Source of the DNA: an uncultured Aquimarina sp.
Lineage (GTDB): Bacteria > Bacteroidota > Bacteroidia > Flavobacteriales > Flavobacteriaceae
Direction of reading: 5' to 3'
DNA: 62,908 nucleotides
Assembly: GCA_947498765.1 (NCBI GenBank)
Contig: CANMLG010000040.1
Coordinates: 1-62,908, forward strand
Below are positions 1 to 8,804 of this stretch, piece after piece. The translations under genes were made by a program, and so were the position numbers. Each line of letters starts with the position of its first letter. Position 1 is the stretch's first letter. The notes below the pieces were generated by a model. That model did no database searches and had not been told where the DNA came from. It worked only from the letters and a program-made list of their open reading frames with translations.

Positions 1-183
1 ATTGAGGCTTATTTGCTGCAGCACAAAAGTTAGAAACTTTATGTTACAGTAAAAAATGTCCTATAATTTGGGTTAAATATTTACCTTTCCAAATACCAAG
101 TATTTAGTGAGACATGGCATTTACCAGAGTTGAACCGATAATAAAGTTTACTAATTCATAAGATAATTTTTTAGATGTTATTC

Positions 184-805
184 TTATGTATAAATCGCGT
201 TTTCAGCAATACTTCTAGTTTCTTCTAGCTCCGATTTTATACTATCTAATTTGCTCTCGATTGTCAAAATAGCAACTTTACCTAAAGGTAAACGAAGTGT
301 TGGATTTTCTGAATTAACCAAGTCGATAATGGCTTTAGATGCTTTTATGGGATCACCTTCTTGTTTTCCGTCAACGGATTTTAATTTAGTTCTAAATAAT
401 CCTGCTGTTTCGGAATAATCATCAATTAGTTTTTTTGCTTGTCCAAGTCCATTTCCGGCAAAATTAGTGCGGAAAGGGCCAGGTTCAATTATTGAAACTT
501 TTATACCTAAAGGGGCAACTTCAGCAGCCATAGCTTCGCTAAATCCTTCCAAAGCAAACTTACTTGCATTATAGATACCAAAACCAGCAAATGATTTTAT
601 CAATACTCTTTTCAATAGCATTTTCATTGGTAATGTCTAATAAAATTGCTTTTGCGTTTTTGATGTTCTTTTGGTTGTATTCTAATACCTGCGATTCCTC
701 TCTAAATGTTCCGATTACAAAGTCTCCTGTTTCTATAACAGATTCGGCAAGGGCTTTACCTAAACCGCTTGATATCCCTGTAATTAACCAAATTTTATTT
801 TTCAT
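184..805 (-). pseudogene. Short-chain dehydrogenase/reductase, internally deleted and frameshifted
   Basis: The N-terminal part (569-805) has a Rossmann start with the TGISSGLGKAL cofactor loop, ending at about residue 71 (DKI). The C-terminal part (184 to about 598) resumes in another frame at SFAGFGIYNASKFALEGF, carrying the catalytic YxxxK and the PGP loop. Compared with intact SDRs of about 280 residues, roughly 70 residues are absent at the junction (about 590-600), including the NNAG motif and the catalytic serine. The two halves join directly but out of frame, so one deletion not divisible by three explains both defects. The product would be inactive. The downstream-coded Crp/Fnr gene (937-1524) was probably its regulator. 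Seen: both halves and the junction. Inferred: the size of the loss, from family knowledge. Confidence 0.85.
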
Positions 806-870
806 TATATAATTTAATTTTTAAAGTAGTTATGATATTCACTTTGTTGTAAATGAATTAAAAATTTACT

Positions 871-884
871 TTACAAATTTGTAA
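871..884. promoter_or_regulatory. 14-bp palindrome TTACAAATTTGTAA, candidate Crp/Fnr operator
   Basis: This is a perfect palindrome with TTAC and GTAA half-sites separated by six bases, the spacing used by Crp-type dimers. It lies about 66 bp upstream of the broken SDR gene and just past the 3' end of the adjacent Crp/Fnr gene. Use as that regulator's operator is inferred from position and spacing only. Confidence 0.4.
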
Positions 885-936
885 TACTAGGCTAAGTTTA
901 AAAATGAACTGGATTAGGAAATATTATTGAACTAGT

Positions 937-1524
937 TCAAGATTTTAGTGTAATACGTTTTCGTATTTTGCTTAAAAACTCTGGTGACATTCCAAGATAT
1001 GAAGCCAAAGTATATTGAGGTACCCTTTGTACTATTGAAGGATAAAGGTTAAAGAATTCTAAAAACCTTTCTTCGGCAGACTTTCCTAAATTAGATAAAA
1101 CTCTACGTTGAGAGTAGGCAAATGATTTTTGTGCAACTAACCTAAAAAAACGCTCAAATTTTGGGTTTTCATTGCATAATTTTTCGACATCAGTGTAAGT
1201 AATTTGCTGAATTATTGAATCCTCCAAGGCCTCAACAAATAGTGATGCGGGTTCTTGATTTATATAACTATTAAAATCACTAATAAACCAATCTTCAATG
1301 GCGAATTGAATAGTATGCTCAACACCTTCATTATTTACAAAATAACTTCTGAAAGCTCCTTTTAAAATATAAGTTTGATGAGAACAAATAAAATTCGGTT
1401 GCACAATAAACTGTCTGCGTTTAATTTTTGTTGTTTTTATTATGGAAGTAAATTGTTTTTCGTCATTTTCATTTAAAGAAACATAACGTTTAATATTGTT
1501 TAGTATGTTATTGTAATCTTTCAA
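937..1524 (-). CDS. Crp/Fnr family transcriptional regulator
   Basis: A 195-residue protein of the short Bacteroidota Crp/Fnr type. Residues about 25-120 form a cyclic-nucleotide-binding-like beta barrel (RRQFIVQPNFICSHQTYILKG, then the EDWFISDFNSYINQEPAS stretch). A C-terminal helix-turn-helix includes YTLASYLGMSPEFLSKIRK. The cAMP-contacting Arg of true CRP is not evident, and there is no FNR-type cysteine cluster, so the ligand is unknown. It is transcribed in the same direction as the broken SDR and lies upstream of it. Such regulators often control a neighbouring oxidoreductase; here the presumed target is dead, so this regulator may be orphaned or act elsewhere. Confidence 0.85.
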   Translation of the reverse strand: MKDYNNILNNIKRYVSLNENDEKQFTSIIKTTKIKRRQFIVQPNFICSHQTYILKGAFRSYFVNNEGVEHTIQFAIEDWFISDFNSYINQEPASLFVEALEDSIIQQITYTDVEKLCNENPKFERFFRLVAQKSFAYSQRRVLSNLGKSAEERFLEFFNLYPSIVQRVPQYTLASYLGMSPEFLSKIRKRITLKS

Positions 1525-1666
1525 TATTTCCTCTAACTTATCATTATAATTACATGTGTATTATAAATATAACCAAATTAATTTTTTTGAAAATTTTTAA
1601 ATGAAGATTCAAAACAGTGTTTAAAAAAGCTACTTATTTTGTTCTCATACGTAGATTATATATACA

Positions 1667-1702
1667 AAAAGCTCCTTAAAATTAGAATTTTAAGGAGCTT
1701 TT
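1667..1702 (-). terminator. Strong intrinsic terminator after the OmpA-like gene
   Basis: A perfect inverted repeat with 17-nt arms (1667-1683 and 1686-1702) and core AGCTCCTTAAAA/TTTTAAGGAGCT, with A/T runs on both outer edges so it can work in both directions. It sits 27 bp past the end of the leftward OmpA-like gene and separates it from the Crp/Fnr gene. Confidence 0.8.
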
Positions 1703-1728
1703 AAAACAATTACTATTTAATGATTTTT

Positions 1729-2595
1729 TTACTTTGAAGCTGAAGTGGCTTTTTTCATTCCATCTTCAATCATATCATAAAACTGATCTAATTTTGGTAG
1801 TACTACAATTCGAGTACGTCTATTAGCAGCTTTATTGCTTTTCGTAGTGTTTTCCTTTAATGGAATATAGTGACTACGTCCAGCAGCAGTTATACGAGCA
1901 GGATCTACGTTAAACTGGTTTTGAAGTACACGAACAACAGATGTAGCACGTTTAACACTTAAATCCCAGTTATCAAGTAATACGCCTTTTTTGTAAGGAA
2001 CATTATCTGTATGACCTTCAACCATAAAATCTATGTCTTTTTTATCATTCACCACTTTGGCTACTTTACCTAATACTACTTTCGCTTTGTCACTTACATT
2101 GTAGCTACCGCTAGTAAATAAAAGTTTATCTGAAATAGAAATAAAAACAACTCCTTTTTCAACATTCACTTCAATATCCTCATCATTTAAATTACCCAAT
2201 GCACCTTTTAAACTAGTAACTAAAGCTAAAGTAACCGAGTCTTTTTTGTTAATAGCATCACGCATGGTTTTAATTTGCATGTCCTTTTCTTTGATACTTT
2301 CCAAAGAGCGCTCTAAGTTTTCAGCTTCTTTCTTAGAAAGGGTTGCCAAATCACCTACATTGTTTAATAGAGATGAGTTTGTGTTTTTTAGTAAGTCAAC
2401 TTTTTCTTTATATACTTTTAATGAACTATCAGAAGCGGCTTTTTCTTCATTACATATATTCAACTTTACAGTAGCTTTATCCAATAATTCTTTGGTACGC
2501 TTCTGTTTTGCTTCTAATTCAGCAAATTTCTTTTTAGCTACACATGATGAAAACAGTAAGGGGATACATGTTCCAATGATTAACAATTTCTTCAT
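1729..2595 (-). CDS. OmpA-family peptidoglycan-binding lipoprotein
   Basis: A 288-residue protein. It has a lipoprotein signal with a lipobox ending LFSSC (Cys18), a charged coiled-coil region at about 25-115, and a C-terminal OmpA domain at about 140-270 with VEGHTDNVPY (Asp197), the NWDLSVKRA helix and NRRTRIVVL, the usual diaminopimelate-contacting surface. It is expected to be anchored in a membrane by lipid and to bind peptidoglycan, stabilising the envelope. It is monocistronic: a TAnnTTTG box lies at 2618-2625 and a strong terminator follows. The last 25 residues after the domain are charged and not recognised. Confidence 0.9.
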   Translation of the reverse strand: MKKLLIIGTCIPLLFSSCVAKKKFAELEAKQKRTKELLDKATVKLNICNEEKAASDSSLKVYKEKVDLLKNTNSSLLNNVGDLATLSKKEAENLERSLESIKEKDMQIKTMRDAINKKDSVTLALVTSLKGALGNLNDEDIEVNVEKGVVFISISDKLLFTSGSYNVSDKAKVVLGKVAKVVNDKKDIDFMVEGHTDNVPYKKGVLLDNWDLSVKRATSVVRVLQNQFNVDPARITAAGRSHYIPLKENTTKSNKAANRRTRIVVLPKLDQFYDMIEDGMKKATSASK

Positions 2596-2617
2596 AAATA
2601 AGATTTTAATTTCTCTA

Positions 2618-2625
2618 CAAAAATA
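2618..2625 (-). promoter_or_regulatory. Bacteroidota-type -7 box (TATTTTTG) for the OmpA-like gene
   Basis: An exact match to the TAnnTTTG -7 consensus of Bacteroidota, 23 bp upstream of the start codon at 2595. No clear TTG is seen in the -33 region, so this is a moderate call. Confidence 0.5.
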
Positions 2626-2655
2626 GAAACACTATAATAATAACGACTAACGGAA

Positions 2656-3666
2656 TTAATAATTACGTTTTTTTTTAACAAAATAATCGAAAACAATACT
2701 CTTGGAAAAGTATTTTCGCGTTTTTTTTTGAATTTTTTTTCTTTTGCTCAGTACTTGAGGTAAATGTACGTAAAAAGAAAGATGTGCTTTTAAAATAACA
2801 TAGGATTGTTTTAAGTTTCCTTGAATTAAAAAGCGTAATGCTGCCACACCATCCAATATCATTCGAATAAAAAGAATGTATACCACAGAAATACCTTTAT
2901 GGTTTTTTAAAATAGAAAATAACGAGTTTCTAAAGTTTAAAAAGGTCTTTTGGGGATTGTCATATGACAAGGAACCTCCACCAACATGAAATACATGTGA
3001 CTTCCCGGTATAAAATACTTTTTTTCCTAGATTATGTAGTCGCCAACATAAATCGATTTCTTCCTGATGTGCAAAATAATCAATATCTAAACCACCTGCA
3101 TTCCAAAAGTCATTTTTTCGAATAAAAAAACAAGCACCTGAAGCCCAAAATACAGGAATTTCATCATTGTATTGACCTTCATCTTTTTCAATGGTATCAA
3201 AAATTCTACCTCGGCAATAGGGATAGCCAAACTTATCCATAAAGCCACCACCAGCTCCAGCATATTCAAAGTAATTTTGATTTTTATAATCTAAAATTTT
3301 TGGTTGAATAGAAGCAATATTTTGATCTGAATCAAATAGTTTTTTAATAGGTAATAACCAATTTTTAGTCACCTCAATATCACTATTTAATAAGCAATAA
3401 AAATCTTCATGTATTACTTTAAGCCCTTCTTGATAACCTCCTGCATAGCCTTTGTTTTCTTTTAGTGAGATAATCTTTGTCTTAGGATAATTATCAGTTA
3501 ACCAAACAACAGAATTATCGGAGGAAGCATTATCTATTACATAAATGCTAGCATCCTCACTATGTTGAGTAACACTTGGTAAAAATTGTGATAAAAATTG
3601 TTGCCCATTCCAATTGAGTATAACAATGGCAAAATTGGAAAAACTTGTATTTGGGACTGCTGTCAT
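2656..3666 (-). CDS. Glycosyltransferase family 2 protein
   Basis: A 336-residue GT-A fold glycosyltransferase. The N-terminus FAIVILNWNGQQFL, then YVIDNASSDNS, the NSDIEV metal/nucleotide site (Asp96, Glu98) and the late EEIDLCWR motif are the hallmarks of GT2 enzymes of the rhamnosyltransferase-like type. The C-terminal 80 residues are hydrophobic and basic and may lie against the inner membrane. It probably adds a sugar to a cell-surface glycan; donor and acceptor cannot be read from sequence. It is the last gene of a leftward group with the GNAT and HSDR_N genes (spacings 20 and 12 bp), which do not suggest a shared pathway. Isolated GT2 genes of this type are common in flavobacteria. Confidence 0.85.
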   Translation of the reverse strand: MTAVPNTSFSNFAIVILNWNGQQFLSQFLPSVTQHSEDASIYVIDNASSDNSVVWLTDNYPKTKIISLKENKGYAGGYQEGLKVIHEDFYCLLNSDIEVTKNWLLPIKKLFDSDQNIASIQPKILDYKNQNYFEYAGAGGGFMDKFGYPYCRGRIFDTIEKDEGQYNDEIPVFWASGACFFIRKNDFWNAGGLDIDYFAHQEEIDLCWRLHNLGKKVFYTGKSHVFHVGGGSLSYDNPQKTFLNFRNSLFSILKNHKGISVVYILFIRMILDGVAALRFLIQGNLKQSYVILKAHLSFYVHLPQVLSKRKKIQKKTRKYFSKSIVFDYFVKKKRNY

Positions 3667-3686
3667 TAGTCTTTGTTGAGTATTTT

Positions 3687-4118
3687 TTAATACTTGTTAA
3701 TAAGTTGAAAATGGTTTTCCATAATAACGTACAACATATTATTTTTAACAAATGTATGTTTTGTCTCTTGTAATCCAAATTTTTTGTAGAATGCTATTTT
3801 TTCTATTCTAGCATTACACCAAATTTTAGTTATTTTTTGGTCTTTTGCTTCATTAATAACATAATTTAACAATTGAGAGCCATATCCTTTTCCCTGATAA
3901 TTTTTTAATGTAGCAAACTTTCTAAACTGAGCAGTTTTTTGTTCAGGAAAAATAAATAATGATACAACGGAGATTAATTCGGAGTCGACAAATAATCCAT
4001 AATGTATTCCTTTTTCATCGTTAGTTAACTTAACATAAGCTAATGACATGTTGGGCCACATTACTTTATGTCTTATTTTCCAGGTAACTTTAGCAGGTAT
4101 CGTTTTTATTAAGATCAA
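3687..4118 (-). CDS. GNAT family N-acetyltransferase
   Basis: A 143-residue single-domain acetyltransferase. The acetyl-CoA pyrophosphate loop is visible as NYQGKGYGSQLL (about residues 83-94), followed by the usual late strand/helix with FYKKFGLQE. The substrate is unknown. The N-terminus IPAKVTWKIRHKVMWPNM resembles a flavobacterial GNAT subgroup as I recall it. It lies 12 bp downstream of the HSDR_N gene and 20 bp upstream of the GT2 gene, so all three may share a transcript. Length is normal for the family. Confidence 0.85.
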   Translation of the reverse strand: MILIKTIPAKVTWKIRHKVMWPNMSLAYVKLTNDEKGIHYGLFVDSELISVVSLFIFPEQKTAQFRKFATLKNYQGKGYGSQLLNYVINEAKDQKITKIWCNARIEKIAFYKKFGLQETKHTFVKNNMLYVIMENHFQLINKY

Positions 4119-4130
4119 ATTATAAAAAAA

Positions 4131-4577
4131 TTAATGCTGGAAAGCAGGAAGTTCAGGAATAAAATGATAGGCTTCATTTTCATAATCAATTTGACAATAA
4201 TAATGAAATAAACCATTAGTGACCATTTGGTAGTTTCCTTTTAAGGTAAGGTTATAACGTGCAATTTGATCAAATACTTGTTGTGTTATTTTAATTTTTG
4301 GGGCTTTACATTCCACTAATAAATGAATACTTCCATCGGAATTATATACAACCACATCATAACGTTTAATGGTACCATTCACCTTAATTACTTTTTCAAC
4401 ATTAATAAGTGATAGTGGATAGTTTTTATCCGTTATCAAAAAATGAACTACGTGTTGACGCACCCATTCCTCAGGGGTTAAAACAATGAATTTTTTACGT
4501 ACTACATCAAAAATAGAAGTTTTATTTTCGCTATTTTTGACTCGAAATGAATAGGCAGGAAACATTAATTGTTGCAT
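4131..4577 (-). CDS. Type I restriction enzyme R N-terminal-like (HSDR_N) nuclease-fold protein
   Basis: A 148-residue stand-alone protein with the fold of the HsdR N-terminal nuclease domain. A PD-(D/E)xK-like motif is visible: KRYDVVVYN (Asp74), then a strand with VECKAP (Glu89, Lys91), followed by FDQIARYN as in HSDR_N proteins. No helicase, methylase or specificity subunit is nearby, so it is not a restriction system. In flavobacteria this gene commonly lies head-to-head with holA, as here (72 bp divergent gap), which suggests a housekeeping DNA role; that role is inferred and unproven. Confidence 0.8.
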   Translation of the reverse strand: MQQLMFPAYSFRVKNSENKTSIFDVVRKKFIVLTPEEWVRQHVVHFLITDKNYPLSLINVEKVIKVNGTIKRYDVVVYNSDGSIHLLVECKAPKIKITQQVFDQIARYNLTLKGNYQMVTNGLFHYYCQIDYENEAYHFIPELPAFQH

Positions 4578-4649
4578 GCCGTAATAATAGTAAATTTAAC
4601 ATACATTTACTCTAAAGTAATTTAAGATTTTTGTGTTTTAATCAATAGT

Positions 4650-5654
4650 GTGGACGAAGCAAAACGAATTATAACCGATATTAAAGCTGGGAATATAAAA
4701 CCTATTTATTTTTTAATGGGTGATGAACCCTATTTTATTGATAGGATTACAGAATACATTCAAAATAATATTTTAGCAGAGCACGAACGAGATTTTAATC
4801 AAACGATTGTTTACGGAAAAGATACTACTGTCCCCGATATTGTTTCCATGGCGAAACGTTTTCCGATGATGGCAGAACGACAGGTGGTAATTGTTAAAGA
4901 AGCTCAGGATTTATCTAGATCTATTGATAAACTGGAAAGTTATGCCGAAAATCCTTTAGCAACTACAGTATTGGTTTTTTGTTACAAATATAAAAAGCTA
5001 GACAAGCGTAAAAAGATAAGTAAAGTAATTGCAAAGAATGGACTTGTTTTTGAAAGTAAAAAGCTTTACGAAAATCAAGTAGGTGATTGGATTCAACGAG
5101 TACTTTCAAGTAAAGGTTTTAGTATTGATCCTAAAGCCGCACATATGCTTGTTGAGTTTTTAGGGACAGATTTGGGGAAAATTAATAATGAGTTAGAAAA
5201 ACTTCAGCTTATTTTACCAGCTGGAACTTCTATTACACCCCAAGCTATTGAGCAAAATATTGGAATTAGTAAAGACTTTAACGTATTTGAACTTACCAAA
5301 GCCTTAGGTACTAAGGATGCTGTTAAAGCACATCGGATTTGTAACTACTTTACTCAAAACCCTAAAGAAAAACCTTTGGTAGTTACGGTTTCCTTATTGT
5401 TTAGTTACTTTTCTAAAGTAATGCAGTATCATGGTTTAAATGACAAAAGTGAAGCTTATGCTGCATCGCAATTAAAGGTGAATAAATTTTTTGTAAAAGA
5501 CTACATCACTGCTGCCAGAAATTACCCTATGCGAAAAGTGAGTTATATTATCGAAAAAATTAGAGCCGCTGATGTTAAAAGTAAAGGAGTAGGAGCAAGC
5601 CCTTTAGCACAAGGTGATATTTTAAAAGAATTATTGGTACAGATATTAAATTAG
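4650..5654 (+). CDS. holA: DNA polymerase III subunit delta
   Basis: A 334-residue clamp-loader delta subunit. It has the expected layout: an N-terminal AAA+-like domain starting IKAGNIKPIYFLMGDEPYF, a middle VLVFCYKYKKLDKRKK region, and a C-terminal collar domain (FNVFELTKALGTKDAVKAHRI onward). With other clamp-loader subunits it opens the beta clamp for loading onto DNA. The start is GTG at 4650; no in-frame ATG gives a better N-terminus because the conserved GDEPYF follows only 24 residues later. It is divergent from the HSDR_N gene and precedes menA by 55 bp. Confidence 0.92.
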   Translation: MDEAKRIITDIKAGNIKPIYFLMGDEPYFIDRITEYIQNNILAEHERDFNQTIVYGKDTTVPDIVSMAKRFPMMAERQVVIVKEAQDLSRSIDKLESYAENPLATTVLVFCYKYKKLDKRKKISKVIAKNGLVFESKKLYENQVGDWIQRVLSSKGFSIDPKAAHMLVEFLGTDLGKINNELEKLQLILPAGTSITPQAIEQNIGISKDFNVFELTKALGTKDAVKAHRICNYFTQNPKEKPLVVTVSLLFSYFSKVMQYHGLNDKSEAYAASQLKVNKFFVKDYITAARNYPMRKVSYIIEKIRAADVKSKGVGASPLAQGDILKELLVQILN

Positions 5655-5659
5655 TTTTA

Positions 5660-5709
5660 ATTACCAAAAACCAAAAACTAAAAACCAATAACGAACAACT
5701 AACAACTAA
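5660..5709 (+). other. A/C-rich leader before menA, almost free of G and T
   Basis: The 50 bases before the menA start are composed of repeated ACCAAAAACCAAAAACTAAAAA and AACAACTAACAACTAA-like units with a single G and few Ts. There is no Shine-Dalgarno sequence. Such unstructured leaders fit Bacteroidota translation initiation, which depends on low structure and A-richness rather than on a Shine-Dalgarno sequence. Confidence 0.5.
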
Positions 5710-6621
5710 ATGAATACAAACATTACATCTTGGTTACAAGCAGCTCGATTACGAACGCTTCCGCTTTCCGTTTCGGGAATTATTGTGGGTTCTGCTGTAG
5801 CTGCTTTTCAAGGATTATTTAATACATTTATTTTTGTTGGAGCAATTATTACAACTATAGGTTTACAAGTGTTATCTAATTTTGCGAATGACTATGGTGA
5901 TGGTGTTAAAGGAACAGATAATGAAGACCGTATTGGACCAAAAAGAGCCTTACAAACTGGTGCTATTTCTGTTAAGGCCATGAAAAAGGGGATTATAATA
6001 ACTGCTATGATTACCTTACTTGCAGCCCTAGTTTTAATATATGCCGCTTTTAAAAATAGCGAAATCGGTTATTCCATACTATTTATACTTTTAGGTTTGG
6101 CTTCTATTGCAGCAGCTATTAAATATACCGTGGGCAAGTCAGCGTATGGGTATAGTGGCTTTGGTGATATTTTTGTGTTTTTATTTTTTGGATTATTGAG
6201 TGTAATGGGGAGTTATTTTTTATATGCCAAACAAATTTATTGGCCCTTATGGATGCCAGCTATAAGTATAGGTTTATTAAGTACTGCTGTGCTTAATTTA
6301 AATAATATGCGAGATCGTGAAAATGATCAAAAAGTGGGTAAAAATACACTTGTAGTTAGTATGGGGTCTGCTAAAGCTAAAAAATACCATTACAGTATAG
6401 TGATCATTGCTATGTTAAGTATGCTAGTATATACATTTTTAACAGCTACAGAAATTAGTCATTGGATATACATTGTTTGTTTTGCTCCACTAATAAAACA
6501 CTTACGTTTTGTTCAAGAAACGAAAGCTCCAATAAAATTGGATCCCGAACTTAAAAAAGTAGCTTTAACTACCTTTAGTTTAGCCTTATTATTTAGTTTA
6601 AGCCTATTAATTTGGTCCTAA
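5710..6621 (+). CDS. menA: 1,4-dihydroxy-2-naphthoate polyprenyltransferase
   Basis: A 303-residue UbiA-superfamily integral membrane protein. It attaches the polyprenyl chain to 1,4-dihydroxy-2-naphthoate to make demethylmenaquinone. The first aspartate-rich motif is NDYGDGVKGTDN (about residues 60-71), and the second is the MRDRENDQKVGKNTL stretch (about 199-213). Eight or nine membrane segments are evident. It is followed 28 bp later by menC and then by menE, so this is a menaquinone group. Other men genes are not in the window. Confidence 0.93.
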   Translation: MNTNITSWLQAARLRTLPLSVSGIIVGSAVAAFQGLFNTFIFVGAIITTIGLQVLSNFANDYGDGVKGTDNEDRIGPKRALQTGAISVKAMKKGIIITAMITLLAALVLIYAAFKNSEIGYSILFILLGLASIAAAIKYTVGKSAYGYSGFGDIFVFLFFGLLSVMGSYFLYAKQIYWPLWMPAISIGLLSTAVLNLNNMRDRENDQKVGKNTLVVSMGSAKAKKYHYSIVIIAMLSMLVYTFLTATEISHWIYIVCFAPLIKHLRFVQETKAPIKLDPELKKVALTTFSLALLFSLSLLIWS

Positions 6622-6649
6622 TCTAGTCAAATTAGATCCTTTTTGTAAC

Positions 6650-7705
6650 ATGAAAGCAACTTATTTTAAGCATATATTAGAATTTAAAAGGCCTAGTGGC
6701 ACTTCGCGTGGTGTATTAAAAATAAAGGAGACTTGGTTTATTAAGCTTACGCAAGAAGCTAAAATCGGTATAGGTGAGTGTGGTATTTTAAGAAGTTTAA
6801 GTGTTGATGATCGTCCCGATTATGAAGATAAGCTACAGTGGGTTTGTAAAAATATTCATTTAGGAAAGGATAAATTGTATTCAGAATTACGAGAATTTCC
6901 TAGTATTCAATTTGGAGTTGAGCAAGCATTTTTATCATTAAATGCTCAAACTCCATTTGAATTATTTCCATCAGCTTTTACAATACAAAAAGCTCAAATT
7001 CCAATTAATGGATTAGTTTGGATGGGGGATAAGGATTTCATGAAACAGCAAATTTTAGAAAAGCTTGAACAGGGGTTTAATTGTATTAAACTTAAAATAG
7101 GTGCTATTGATTTTGAGTCTGAAGTATTGCTATTAAAATTCATTCGTTCTCAATTTTCAGAAAAAGAAATTGAAATAAGAGTAGATGCTAATGGAGCCTT
7201 TTCTTCAGCGGAAGCCTTACAAAAGTTAGAAACACTAAGCAAATTTAAACTACATAGTATTGAGCAACCTATAGCTGTAAATCAACATACCGAAATGGCG
7301 AATTTATGTTTAAAAACCCCTTTGCCAATTGCTTTGGATGAAGAATTAATAGGTGTATTTGATAGGGAAGCTAAGCAAGAGTTAATAGAAAAAATTAAGC
7401 CACAATATATTATATTAAAGCCAAGCTTAGTAGGAGGTTTTAAGGGGAGTATGGATTGGATTTCAATGGCAACAGAACATAAAGTTGATTGGTGGATTAC
7501 TAGTGCTTTGGAAAGTAATGTAGGCTTAAATGCTATTTCTCAATTTACGTACACACTTAATAATTCATTGCCACAAGGTTTAGGAACTGGTGGCTTGTAT
7601 ACTAATAATATAGATAGTCCTTTAACTGTTAAAAATGGAACTATTTTTTATGATACTGAAAAAATATGGAACCAAACAATTCTTAATAACTCGTGTATAA
7701 AGTAA
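6650..7705 (+). CDS. menC: o-Succinylbenzoate synthase
   Basis: A 351-residue enolase-superfamily enzyme that dehydrates SHCHC to o-succinylbenzoate in menaquinone synthesis. Visible active-site elements are the KLKIGA lysine pair, VDANGAF (Asp), HSIEQPIA (Glu), ALDEELIG (Asp/Glu) and the late ILKPSLVGG lysine. The N-terminal capping domain covers about residues 1-110. It lies between menA and a CPBP protease gene, with menE further on, which supports this substrate over other mandelate racemase-type activities. Confidence 0.92.
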   Translation: MKATYFKHILEFKRPSGTSRGVLKIKETWFIKLTQEAKIGIGECGILRSLSVDDRPDYEDKLQWVCKNIHLGKDKLYSELREFPSIQFGVEQAFLSLNAQTPFELFPSAFTIQKAQIPINGLVWMGDKDFMKQQILEKLEQGFNCIKLKIGAIDFESEVLLLKFIRSQFSEKEIEIRVDANGAFSSAEALQKLETLSKFKLHSIEQPIAVNQHTEMANLCLKTPLPIALDEELIGVFDREAKQELIEKIKPQYIILKPSLVGGFKGSMDWISMATEHKVDWWITSALESNVGLNAISQFTYTLNNSLPQGLGTGGLYTNNIDSPLTVKNGTIFYDTEKIWNQTILNNSCIK

Positions 7706-7790
7706 GTTTTTTTCAAAACTTTTTTGTGGTGAAAATGGTATTTTTAAAAGGTTATTTAAAATAGGATAGGTAATTTAATTCAAGTAAAGA

Positions 7791-8702
7791 ATGTTTTTAA
7801 CACAAGTAAAAGCTTTTCCAAGAACCGAATTTTGGAGGTATATTTTAGGTTTTATAATCATTGCAGTATTTTATTTTATAGGTCAAGCACCAATTACATT
7901 AGCTTGGGTAGCTAAATTAGGTATTGAAGAACTTCAAAATACAGCACAAGATCAATTATACTTTATTTTTGATTCGAACACCACCTTGTTTTTAATGTTA
8001 TTAATGTTTGTAATCACGCTTTTTGGAATTATCCTAGTGGTAAAAAAAGTGCATAAACAGGATTTTGTATCCCTAGTAACTAGTCGAAAAAAAGTAGATT
8101 GGAAACGGGTATTTTTTTCTTTTACATTATTGGCAATTTTTGTATGTGTCACCACATTTATAGGTTATAAAACATCTCCTCAGGATTTTGAATGGAATTT
8201 TAATTTACCCAAATTTTTAGGACTATTTGTTATAGCTATAGCATTACTCCCTATTCAAACCAGTGTTGAAGAACTTATTTTTAGAGGCTATTTAATGCAG
8301 GGGTTGGCTAAATTTTTAAATAATAGATTTTTTCCTTTAATGCTAACATCAATCATTTTTGGTGCCATGCATTTGGCTAATCCAGAAGTGAGAGAGTTGG
8401 GATATATCACCATGGTGTTTTACATTGGTACAGGCTTGTTTTTAGGTATTATTACGCTCATGGATGAAGGTATGGAATTAGCGCTGGGTTTCCATGCTGC
8501 AAATAATTTAATTACCGCATTGTTAGTTACTTCGGATTGGTCTGTATTACAAACCAATTCGGTATTAAAAGATATCTCAGAACCTTCGGTAGGTTTTGAA
8601 ATACTAACCCCTGTTTTGGTATTGTATCCAATATTTATTTTTGTTTTCGCTAAACGTTATCATTGGAATAACTGGAAAGCCAAATTATTTGGAAAATTAT
8701 AA
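7791..8702 (+). CDS. CPBP family intramembrane glutamic endopeptidase
   Basis: A 303-residue protein with about eight membrane segments. The CPBP (Abi/CAAX-protease-like) motifs are present: EELIFRGYLMQG (paired Glu and Arg, about residue 160), FGAMHLANPE (His), and a late FHAANNL (His, Asn). These residues form the intramembrane glutamate protease site. The substrate is unknown. It is embedded between menC and menE, a conserved flavobacterial arrangement as I recall it; whether it has any role in quinone metabolism is not established. The 85-bp and 102-bp flanking gaps allow independent transcription. Confidence 0.87.
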   Translation: MFLTQVKAFPRTEFWRYILGFIIIAVFYFIGQAPITLAWVAKLGIEELQNTAQDQLYFIFDSNTTLFLMLLMFVITLFGIILVVKKVHKQDFVSLVTSRKKVDWKRVFFSFTLLAIFVCVTTFIGYKTSPQDFEWNFNLPKFLGLFVIAIALLPIQTSVEELIFRGYLMQGLAKFLNNRFFPLMLTSIIFGAMHLANPEVRELGYITMVFYIGTGLFLGIITLMDEGMELALGFHAANNLITALLVTSDWSVLQTNSVLKDISEPSVGFEILTPVLVLYPIFIFVFAKRYHWNNWKAKLFGKL

Positions 8703-8804
8703 ATATGTAGATAAATGTTTATGATTAAGTGTTTTAACATTTTGATAACAATAATTTTTTTCAAATTTCACAGTTATAAAAATTTCAAAAGCTATTTTTA
8801 ACAT

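Noticed and set aside
564..812. 82-residue plus-strand ORF over the SDR remnant
   Set aside because: It is antisense to recognisable SDR codons and has no domain pattern of its own.
4131..4577. Restriction-modification or defence system
   Set aside because: Only the HSDR_N-like domain is present, without methylase, specificity or helicase; its pairing with holA suggests housekeeping.
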